Positions 1 through 4,535 of a stretch of DNA of 9,949 bases are shown here, piece by piece. The DNA lies in NCBI GenBank assembly GCA_023406965.1, contig JAEXTI010000421.1:1-9949 (forward strand), given 5' to 3'. Numbering within the stretch: the first letter of the stretch is position 1; every line of letters begins with the position of its first letter. Below the pieces are notes generated by a model that saw nothing but the letters and a program-made list of their open reading frames with translations, did no database searches and was not told the DNA's origin. Source of the DNA: Chloroflexota bacterium. Lineage in GTDB: Bacteria; Chloroflexota; Anaerolineae; Anaerolineales; Anaerolineaceae. A program made the position numbers and the translations under genes.

Positions 1-1383
1 GACGTCGGGCGATATGTGTATGATGGCGATGGAAATCGGGTGCTGTCGGTAGTGGATGGCGCGCGAACCATCTACATCGGAGGCTACTTCGAAGCCGAAT
101 TGGCCGAATCGGAACCACAGACCACGGATCCGGTAGAGGTACCGGAGATCGTGAGCTCGTATGAGCACTATGTGAACAAGGTGTATTTCCCGGTGGTGTT
201 TGGGAACGGGTCGGCTGGATTGGGGATGACAGAGGGGAACTTCGGCAACACGTATTACCACACCCATCCTTCACTGACCGGGCAGAGCCGGATCACCTGG
301 CGGACGTACTACTCGGTGGGCAGCGCGACCATAGTCATGCGCGTGCAGGGGAACAGCGAAAGTTACGAGCTTTACACCCTGCTGACCGATCACCTGGGGG
401 GAACGGTGAAGACGGTCCGGCAGGATGGGGTGGTCTCGGAGTTGCGCTATTCTGCCTGGGGAGAGACGCGTTGGTCCAGTGGAACGACGCCTACGGAGAA
501 GCAGTACACCGGGCAGTACAAGGCGGAAGCGGGGTTGTACTTCTATCAGGCAAGATTTTACGACGGTGCGCTGGGGAGGTTCATTTCGCCGGATACACTC
601 ATTCCAGGGATGGGAAATCCGATAGCGTGGGACCGGTATGCCGGGATGGGGAATAATACGATCAACAGAATTGATCCGACTGGACATGCAGACATTTCTA
701 CGGGCGGAGGATGTGATGGCAATCCGGAAGCCTGTAAGTATAAGTATCTTGAATCCAGAGCAAGGCTCATCATGCGCAAATTGGGTGGAAAAAACGACTT
801 GGAAGCGATGGCCCTAATTATTGATTATTCCGCGGCAACATATAAGAATTATGATAAGATGATTCCTGCACTATCCGGAATATTTCTTGGTATTTATGAA
901 TCCAATCCTGTGACAGTAGCTCATGCCGCAAACTATCATGGAGAGTATGTTAACCCATGTGGTGGAGTGGGGAGAGACCCTGGGGATTGCTCAGCCAATG
1001 GGGCAGATGGAGACCACTTTAAAGATCGAGGATTTCATCCAGATTTTCGAGACAAGCACAATCAACTCTTTCATTACTGGGCTTATGTTGCCACAACTGC
1101 TTCAACAGACTTCAAGAACTCCAATAATGTCATTACGGGCGAAGTCATATCCACCCTCGCAAATGTTAAGCACGAGATTTTTACAAAAAACGATCAGGCG
1201 ACCTGGGCGGACTTCGCTTTAGCCGAAGCGGGAATAGTCACGGGAGTTGCAGTCGGAATGAACATGATCCCCCCAAATCAACTTGGCAACTATATTCGAG
1301 GTAGTTTAGGCGCGAATGGCCCTGGTAGCTATGGGATGGTTCCCCGCTTGGTTGCAAGGTTTCCGTTGTACGGAGATAGGTAG
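1..1383 (+). CDS. RHS-repeat protein, 3' part, with variable C-terminal (putative toxin) domain
   Basis: The frame is open from base 1 (first residues DVGRYVYDGDGNRV, an RHS/YD repeat), so this is the C-terminal 460 residues of a longer protein; the GTG at 16 is just an internal Val. RHS proteins form a beta-cocoon shell around a C-terminal effector. The RHS-associated core is clear: DHLGG at residues 130-134, YFYQARFYDGALGRFISPD at 180-198, and the closing NRIDPTGH at 222-229. Residues 230-460 form the variable tip, with DxHNQxFHYW (351-360) and a later HE pair (391-392) as possible active or metal-binding residues; I recognise the pattern from Chloroflexota proteins but know no named family. 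GC drops in the tip-coding part, as expected for a module exchanged by recombination. The next gene starts 8 bp downstream and may encode immunity. RHS identity is firm; the toxin role is inference. Confidence 0.9.
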   Translation, partial: DVGRYVYDGDGNRVLSVVDGARTIYIGGYFEAELAESEPQTTDPVEVPEIVSSYEHYVNKVYFPVVFGNGSAGLGMTEGNFGNTYYHTHPSLTGQSRITWRTYYSVGSATIVMRVQGNSESYELYTLLTDHLGGTVKTVRQDGVVSELRYSAWGETRWSSGTTPTEKQYTGQYKAEAGLYFYQARFYDGALGRFISPDTLIPGMGNPIAWDRYAGMGNNTINRIDPTGHADISTGGGCDGNPEACKYKYLESRARLIMRKLGGKNDLEAMALIIDYSAATYKNYDKMIPALSGIFLGIYESNPVTVAHAANYHGEYVNPCGGVGRDPGDCSANGADGDHFKDRGFHPDFRDKHNQLFHYWAYVATTASTDFKNSNNVITGEVISTLANVKHEIFTKNDQATWADFALAEAGIVTGVAVGMNMIPPNQLGNYIRGSLGANGPGSYGMVPRLVARFPLYGDR

Positions 1384-1391
1384 GTGGCGAG

Positions 1392-1880
1392 ATGCAGAAA
1401 CGAAGACTCATACTCTGGACCAAGCTGTTATCAGCCTTAGCCATAATACTAGGCTGTTATCTGCTAGTTGTGCAACCTTTAGTAGAGTATGACAAGGAAT
1501 GGAATCGTCGGGCAGCCGATTACAAATCCAAGACATCCCCTTTAACATCAGAGGTGGTTCAAGACATGTGCTCCAAACTGGATTTGCCTGCCCAAGATTG
1601 GCGCTGCCAACCGGAGGCAATTGTCTACGCTCCTGAATTCTTCGAGGATATCAAGAACTACCTGCGAAATTTGCCACCATCGTCTTCTAATCAAGAAGAG
1701 GTGGACAGATTGCTGGGGAACTATAAAATTATGTGTACTGCTCCACAGCAATACCGCTATACGAGTGTTGCATACGACTGTATATACGATATACATGGAG
1801 ACAATGTTTCCATCATAGGTGTGGATTTCACGAAAGATGGCGTGATAGAACATGTTAGCGCGTCAACAGGAGGCTCATAG
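1392..1880 (+). CDS. Membrane-anchored four-cysteine protein, candidate immunity partner of the RHS tip
   Basis: A 162-residue protein with basic N-terminus MQKRR, one hydrophobic segment at about 12-31, and a soluble remainder. Cys22 sits in the sequence ILGC, so a lipoprotein is possible, but the lipobox is poor and hydrophobicity runs past it, so a signal anchor is likelier. The outside part has Cys60, Cys72, Cys115 and Cys130, enough for two disulfides, consistent with an extracytoplasmic domain. The ATG lies 8 bp after the RHS stop with only a weak GGTGG/GAG ribosome site, suggesting translation coupled to the RHS gene. Small genes directly 3' of an RHS tip usually encode the cognate immunity protein; that position is the only basis for the role. 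I do not recognise a named family. A structural or secreted accessory protein is the alternative. Confidence 0.75.
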   Translation: MQKRRLILWTKLLSALAIILGCYLLVVQPLVEYDKEWNRRAADYKSKTSPLTSEVVQDMCSKLDLPAQDWRCQPEAIVYAPEFFEDIKNYLRNLPPSSSNQEEVDRLLGNYKIMCTAPQQYRYTSVAYDCIYDIHGDNVSIIGVDFTKDGVIEHVSASTGGS

Positions 1881-1981
1881 ACCTGAAAAGTCTGGCATTT
1901 GGGATGATAAATCATGCTTTTACTTAACCTCACCCCACTTCCGCCGGCGACCACATTTTCACAATCAACAACTCGTTGTGA
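1881..1981. other. Gene-free stretch after the RHS pair
   Basis: No coding frame is convincing here. Near its end (about 1963-1983) an imperfect hairpin, AATC(A)ACAAC-TC-GTTGTGATT, lacks a T-run on the plus strand, so it is at best a weak terminator for the upstream pair. The stretch runs straight into the ATPase fragment beginning at 1982. Confidence 0.4.
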
Positions 1982-2182
1982 TTAAAACTCACACGGGCAT
2001 GGATTTTTCGCCCCTACCAGTTGGAAGTTGGCCGGGAAGGTCAGCGAGCCCTGGGCGCGGCTGATGGTGACGATTTTGTCCTCCATCGGCTGGCGCAGCA
2101 CCTGCAGCACGCGCGTGCCGAACTCGGGCAACTCGTCCAGGAACAGCACCCCGCGGTGAGGTAGGGAGATCTCGCGCAGGGG
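1982..2182 (-). pseudogene. comM: Fragment of a YifB/ComM-type Mg-chelatase-like AAA+ ATPase
   Basis: Reverse-strand translation gives about 66 codons reading [11 protein letters not shown], then [10 protein letters not shown] (Walker B region), a stretch with VLRQPMED and ITISRA-like [20 protein letters not shown] and NPCPCE, then a stop (TAA at 1984-1982). This follows the central ATPase core of YifB/ComM, a roughly 500-residue branch-migration helicase involved in natural transformation, except that the usual AMNPCPCG reads AKNPCPCE and is cut off by the stop. There is no start codon, no Walker A and no C-terminal part, and similarity ends abruptly at the proline codon 2182-2180. It is a dead internal scrap, probably left by a deletion or recombination event; its higher GC than the AT-rich DNA upstream of 2183 marks the junction. 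It cannot be functional. Confidence 0.85.
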
Positions 2183-2220
2183 TCTTATAAATGGCTTATA
2201 AATCTCGTATAAAAATTTTG

Positions 2221-2249
2221 TTGCATTAAATCAGTTTTCATGCTAATAT
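2221..2249 (+). promoter_or_regulatory. Sigma70-like promoter upstream of the tRNA-like sequence
   Basis: TTGCAT at 2221-2226 and TAATAT at 2244-2249 are separated by exactly 17 bp, a good match to -35/-10 boxes, within AT-rich DNA. Predicted start is near 2256. The only thing it could drive before a terminator is the tRNA-like sequence at 2344-2404. Just upstream, CTTATAAAT occurs twice (2184-2192 and 2195-2203) as a short direct repeat of unknown meaning. Confidence 0.45.
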
Positions 2250-2343
2250 TTGGTCGCTGATACATTCTTTTTATATCGTCGGGTTTGTTATGACTGAAGA
2301 CCTACAGGTACCCTAAAAATGGCAACCTGACGGTCGTTAGTTC

Positions 2344-2404
2344 AGCGGGTTCGAAAATTGGCTCATAACCTGAAGGTCATTGGTTCGAATCCAATCCCCG
2401 CTAC
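2344..2404 (+). tRNA. D-arm-less tRNA-Met(CAT)-like sequence, probably a degenerate tRNA
   Basis: The 3' 45 nt (2360-2404) look like a normal bacterial tRNA-Met: anticodon loop CTCATAA (2362-2368, anticodon CAT at 2364-2366), variable AGGTC, a perfect 5-bp T stem ATTGG/CCAAT around TTCGAAT, and acceptor strand CCCCGCT plus discriminator A. The acceptor partner AGCGGG lies at 2344-2349 and pairs with 6 of the 7 positions. Only about six bases separate it from the anticodon stem, so the D arm is missing, and that stem is poor (two G-C, one G-T, two mismatches). CCA is not encoded (A then C, then TTAA). A promoter upstream and a terminator starting 3 bases later make it look like a complete transcription unit. 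A canonical 7-bp acceptor in front of TAGTTCAG (2331-2337) does not pair. It is most likely a tRNA pseudogene or attachment-site remnant. Confidence 0.55.
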
Positions 2405-2406
2405 TT

Positions 2407-2432
2407 AAAAAGCGCCTGAAAAGGCGTTTTTT
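2407..2432 (+). terminator. Rho-independent terminator directly after the tRNA-like sequence
   Basis: Stem CGCCT/AGGCG (2413-2417 with 2422-2426) with tetraloop GAAA is extended by a G-T and five A-T pairs to AAAAAG/TTTTTT, giving a T-run of six. It begins 3 nt after the tRNA-like 3' end, as in single tRNA transcription units. Confidence 0.8.
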
Positions 2433-2436
2433 CTTT

Positions 2437-2489
2437 AAGGTCATTGGTCCCCATGAGGGAGCGTTATTTGAGTCCAATTCCCGCTGCTA
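2437..2489 (+). pseudogene. Second, disrupted copy of the tRNA-Met 3' half
   Basis: AAGGTCATTGGT at 2437-2448 repeats 2373-2384 exactly, and GAGTCCAATTCCCGCTGC from 2470 repeats the rest of the T arm and acceptor strand with a few changes. Between them about 21 extra bases replace the start of the T loop, including a small TCCC/GGGA hairpin. No 5' half or D arm is present. It reads as a duplicated tRNA 3' end with an insertion, as left by repeated integration or slippage at a tRNA gene. Confidence 0.6.
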
Positions 2490-2494
2490 AACCG

Positions 2495-2544
2495 AACCGT
2501 AGTTCTTGCCCGTTTGGGTGCTTCGCGAAGGCTACGGTTTTTTT
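2495..2544 (+). terminator. Terminator-like hairpin after the second tRNA fragment
   Basis: AACCGTAG (2495-2502) pairs perfectly with CTACGGTT (2532-2539), which runs into seven T's (2538-2544). The 29-nt loop contains a complete palindrome CTTCGCGAAG (2521-2530). The large loop is unusual for a terminator, but the stem plus T-run fits one. It parallels the terminator after the first tRNA copy. Confidence 0.55.
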
Positions 2545-2634
2545 GACCCCAAAGGGGTGCAGAGCGGTGACTTGAAGGACACCGGTTGCGAAAAAAATCG
2601 CTGCACCGAAAGCAGAAATCCGCCCGGCGTGGAA
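2545..2634. other. Non-coding stretch with a possible three-way-junction RNA fold
   Basis: GGTGCAG (2556-2562) pairs with CTGCACC (2601-2607); inside lie CGGTG/CACCG (2565-2569 with 2580-2584) and CGA/TCG (2589-2591 with 2598-2600) around an A-rich loop. A CCCC-AAA-GGGG hairpin (2547-2557) competes with the outer stem. It matches no RNA class I know, and no coding frame is convincing. It could be a small RNA, a decayed terminator array, or chance. Confidence 0.25.
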
Positions 2635-2676
2635 TTTAACTCAAAAACACCCCGGAAGGGGTGTTTTTGAGTTAAA
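2635..2676. terminator. Perfect 19-bp bidirectional terminator
   Basis: TTTAACTCAAAAACACCCC and its exact reverse complement flank a GGAA loop (2654-2657). Each strand reads a GC-rich stem tip followed by TTTTTGAG. It sits 11 bp past the stop of the leftward five-gene cassette, so its main role is ending that operon, while also shielding it from rightward transcription. Confidence 0.85.
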
Positions 2677-2687
2677 CCTAGATGTGC

Positions 2688-2921
2688 TTATCCTTCACTC
2701 GGGGCATTGGCGAGACCGGCTATCATCTTCTGGCACACCTCCGGTGGGTTACAGCCGCAGGCCTCCATCTTGGACTTCATCACCCCCATCACTCCGGACA
2801 TGGCCTTGGTCAGCATGGTAGGGACTGCCTTGGTAAAGATGACGACCAGGGCCCCTCCGCAGATTGCGCCAAGCAGCGCCGGCCCCCAAAACGAGCTTTG
2901 TCGTGAATTCGCTTGCTCCAT
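2688..2921 (-). CDS. Small single-pass membrane protein with CxC motif, last gene of the cassette
   Basis: A 77-residue protein. The ATG at 2921 was chosen over the upstream TTG at 2933 because GGAG sits 6 nt before it. Residues about 12-30 (FWGPALLGAICGGALVVIF) form one membrane helix, followed by a Met-rich amphipathic stretch (KAMSGVMGVMKSKM) and C-G-C-N-P-P-E-V-C (Cys55, Cys57, Cys63), a possible metal or disulfide site. It ends 11 bp before a strong terminator. The upstream gene ends 36 bp away on the same strand, so it is probably cotranscribed. No named family is recognised; the membrane location is the only supported inference. Confidence 0.7.
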   Translation of the reverse strand: MEQANSRQSSFWGPALLGAICGGALVVIFTKAVPTMLTKAMSGVMGVMKSKMEACGCNPPEVCQKMIAGLANAPSEG

Positions 2922-2957
2922 TCCTTTCTCCAATACAACCCATGTCGTATGGGTTTG

Positions 2958-3491
2958 TTATCGATTTGCTGGAACGGGTCTGGGGATTGCCATTCCCCAA
3001 ACCATCCCAAACACACAACCCCAGATCAGATGCATCCCAAAAGCTCCGCCAAACCACGCCAGTGTTTCAGATGCCGTCATCTGCAAGAAAATCGGCGTCA
3101 GCAAAAGCATCGGCTGGCTGGCAACCTCGGCATAGAGAACTGCGTAAAGGATTGCCTTCTTCCACGAGTCGACCTGCAGGGCAGGGAAGAACCTCAGGAT
3201 CACCCCAAACAATGCTCCCAGTAGCGGGCCGATCAAATAGTGGGCATCCACACCCAGCGCAACATTGGCTGACGGATTCTGGTAGGCAATTAAGGAGGCC
3301 ACGGTGTCGCCGACGATCGAAAAGCAGGTGGAGGGCGGCTTTCCGGCTGCAACAAAGATGCCGATCATAACCATATCCATCATCGTTGTGGCGACCAGGC
3401 CTCCCACCAAACCCCATCCGATGAATTTTCCAAGCGGGATAGGGGGAACCATCATCCTCGACCGTGAATTTCCGGGCAGCACAACTTGCAT
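2958..3491 (-). CDS. Four-helix integral membrane protein of unknown function
   Basis: 177 residues from the ATG at 3491, preferred because GGAAGG lies 9 nt upstream; longer starts (to 3515) would use a site overlapping that motif. Four hydrophobic segments are visible: about 20-45 (with GGLVATTMMDMVM), 75-98 (IGPLLGALFGVIL), 105-125 and 140-167 (FGMHLIWGCVFGMVWG). Glycine-rich helices and an A-T-x-M-D motif resemble uncharacterised small membrane families such as DUF6789 or YagU-like proteins, but I cannot assign one. It lies 26 bp after the Cys-rich gene and 36 bp before the last cassette gene, so it reads as part of one operon. Transport or envelope function would be a guess. Confidence 0.75.
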   Translation of the reverse strand: MQVVLPGNSRSRMMVPPIPLGKFIGWGLVGGLVATTMMDMVMIGIFVAAGKPPSTCFSIVGDTVASLIAYQNPSANVALGVDAHYLIGPLLGALFGVILRFFPALQVDSWKKAILYAVLYAEVASQPMLLLTPIFLQMTASETLAWFGGAFGMHLIWGCVFGMVWGMAIPRPVPANR

Positions 3492-3517
3492 CTGACACAT
3501 CCTTCCATCGAGCATTT

Positions 3518-3721
3518 TCAGTCGCCGATCACAATGGGCGCATCGGCGCAGGCTTTACGCGAACGAAGCTTCCTCTGGTAGATCTTCCAACCCGGCCACC
3601 AGCGCATGTGCCAGCGGTGAATTCGGGCGAAAATCGACTTCGGCTTCTTGGCCGCATGGCAGCGGATTGCGCAGTCTTCACAGCGGTGCAGGCTCATGAG
3701 TGATTCCATCATCGCGTTCAT
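3518..3721 (-). CDS. Small Cys- and Trp-rich protein, translationally coupled
   Basis: 67 residues starting MNAMMESLMSLHRCEDC. Its ATG overlaps the stop of the preceding gene as TAATG, and GGAGG lies 6 nt before it, so start and coupling are well supported. A C-x2-C-x3-C cluster (Cys14, Cys17, Cys21) is followed by a basic, aromatic section HRWHMRWWPGWKIYQRKL. It is soluble or membrane-surface associated, with no membrane helix. The cysteines could bind a metal, though a fourth ligand would have to be one of the nearby His or Cys residues. The family is not recognised. Confidence 0.7.
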   Translation of the reverse strand: MNAMMESLMSLHRCEDCAIRCHAAKKPKSIFARIHRWHMRWWPGWKIYQRKLRSRKACADAPIVIGD

Positions 3722-4080
3722 TACAGTCCTCCAAATAGTTTCTTGCGGCCTCCGAACAACCCAGGGGCGAGGATCATCACGCCCAGCACGATCATCAGGA
3801 CGGCAAAGACGGGGAGTTCAATCGGCAGGTTGAAGATGACTCCTGCCAGCTCTAGCCCGCCCCAAACGACCGCCAGGACGCCCAAAGTGATTGAAAATCG
3901 ACTGGGAGCCTCGTCGGCAAAATGCCGAGCGGCATTCACTCCGAGCAGGATCAAACCAATCCCCAGCGGGCCGGATCCATTGGGCAAGGCGGGGAACAGC
4001 TCTGTGATACCCCACCAGACGAAGAACAAGCCCCAAGCGATCCCTTCAAAATCATACGTCCGCAATTGTTTCTCTTTCAT
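3721..4080 (-). CDS. Four-helix small membrane protein (LiaF/LiaI-like topology)
   Basis: 119 residues from the ATG at 4080, chosen because AGGAG sits 5 nt upstream; the longer reading from 4146 would overlap the preceding gene and lacks a site. Four hydrophobic segments are evident: IAWGLFFVWWGITELF, LGIGLILLGVNAA, ITLGVLAVVWGGLELAGVIF and VFAVLMIVLGVMIL, with a basic RKK near the C-terminus. Paired GLxLxxxG helices recall the transmembrane part of LiaF/LiaI envelope-stress proteins, a topological likeness only. It is followed with a 1-bp stop/start overlap by the Cys/Trp-rich gene. Function unknown; similar proteins seem common in Anaerolineae. Confidence 0.75.
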   Translation of the reverse strand: MKEKQLRTYDFEGIAWGLFFVWWGITELFPALPNGSGPLGIGLILLGVNAARHFADEAPSRFSITLGVLAVVWGGLELAGVIFNLPIELPVFAVLMIVLGVMILAPGLFGGRKKLFGGL

Positions 4081-4127
4081 ACTTTCTCCTATCTCTCCAT
4101 TCATATTTCCGAATGATTTTCGGTTTC

Positions 4128-4361
4128 CTAACAATCTGCTTGCCAAACATCGTTCGGGTCTGCTTTCTGGAACGAAACGATCGTCAGGTTCAAGCAGTTC
4201 AACTTATTCAGGATGCCCATCAATGCCGCCTGGTCAGCCAGCACGCCGCAAAGGACCATCTCGCCGTTCTCCAGGAGGCACATGTGCATGTTTTCCAGCC
4301 AATCAGCCCAGTCATGAGTGAGGTGACCTTTGATATGGATTACGTAGGTTTGATTGGACAT
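4128..4361 (-). CDS. Small soluble protein of unknown function, first gene of the cassette
   Basis: 77 residues, with an excellent AGGAGG site 4 nt before the ATG. The sequence begins MSNQTYVIHIKGHLTHDWADW and continues with GEMVLCGVLADQAALMGILNKL and LNLTIVSF, a pattern of beta strands and an amphipathic helix typical of a compact alpha/beta domain; no membrane helix. I have the impression of similar short proteins beside MalT-like regulators in Anaerolineae, but know no named family. It is the first gene after the putative regulator-binding repeats (4419-4453), so it is likely made most strongly. The next gene begins 47 bp downstream. Confidence 0.75.
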   Translation of the reverse strand: MSNQTYVIHIKGHLTHDWADWLENMHMCLLENGEMVLCGVLADQAALMGILNKLNCLNLTIVSFQKADPNDVWQADC

Positions 4362-4381
4362 GCTTCCTCCTGACGCTTATC

Positions 4382-4453
4382 AATTTACCATCCCAGCCCG
4401 GTGATTTCATGGGCCAAAGGTTGCAGATTGGGTTGTAATCCGGGTTGCAATCA
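4382..4453 (-). promoter_or_regulatory. Triple 12-bp-period direct repeat and candidate promoter of the five-gene cassette
   Basis: Three 11-nt direct repeats, GGTTGCAGATT (4419-4429), GGTTGTAATCC (4431-4441) and GGTTGCAATCA (4443-4453), are spaced exactly 12 bp apart, about one helical turn. Downstream in the leftward direction a TAAATT -10 candidate (4387-4382) has no decent -35 at 17 bp, as expected for an activator-dependent promoter. MalT-type regulators bind short direct repeats upstream of such promoters, and one is encoded next door. Operator assignment is inference; the repeat itself is visible. Confidence 0.5.
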
Positions 4454-4469
4454 AGACAGGGGGAAGAAT

Positions 4470-4504
4470 TAAAAATGCGCCGCCAGCATAGCTACTGGCG
4501 GTGC
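4470..4504 (-). terminator. Rho-independent terminator of the LuxR-type regulator gene
   Basis: On the minus strand a 10-bp stem (4504-4495 with 4486-4477, nine Watson-Crick pairs and one G-T) closes an 8-nt loop and is followed by ATTTTTA. It lies 31 bp past the regulator stop codon and separates it from the cassette promoter. Confidence 0.75.
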
Positions 4505-4535
4505 CTGTACAATTCCTATCCTACCAACCAATGAT

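Noticed and set aside
271..687. 138-codon minus-strand open frame inside the RHS gene
   Set aside because: It is antisense to the conserved RHS core and is Arg/Pro-rich shadow coding.
2331..2404. Canonical full-length tRNA with a D arm starting at 2331
   Set aside because: The seven bases before TAGTTCAG do not pair with the 3' acceptor strand CCCCGCT; the matching AGCGGG is at 2344 instead.
2864..3370. 168-codon plus-strand open frame
   Set aside because: It is the shadow of the 177-residue membrane protein and its neighbour; basic low-complexity translation, no ribosome site.
4081..4146. N-terminal extension of the 119-residue membrane protein
   Set aside because: It would overlap the upstream gene, whereas the ATG at 4080 has AGGAG at proper spacing.
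3743..4321. 192-codon plus-strand open frame over the membrane cassette
   Set aside because: It crosses two minus-strand genes that have good ribosome sites and membrane helices; its own sequence is Pro/Ser/Arg-rich and featureless.
4419..4453. CRISPR-like array
   Set aside because: The repeats are only 11 nt with 1-nt spacing, which is operator-like, and there are no cas genes.
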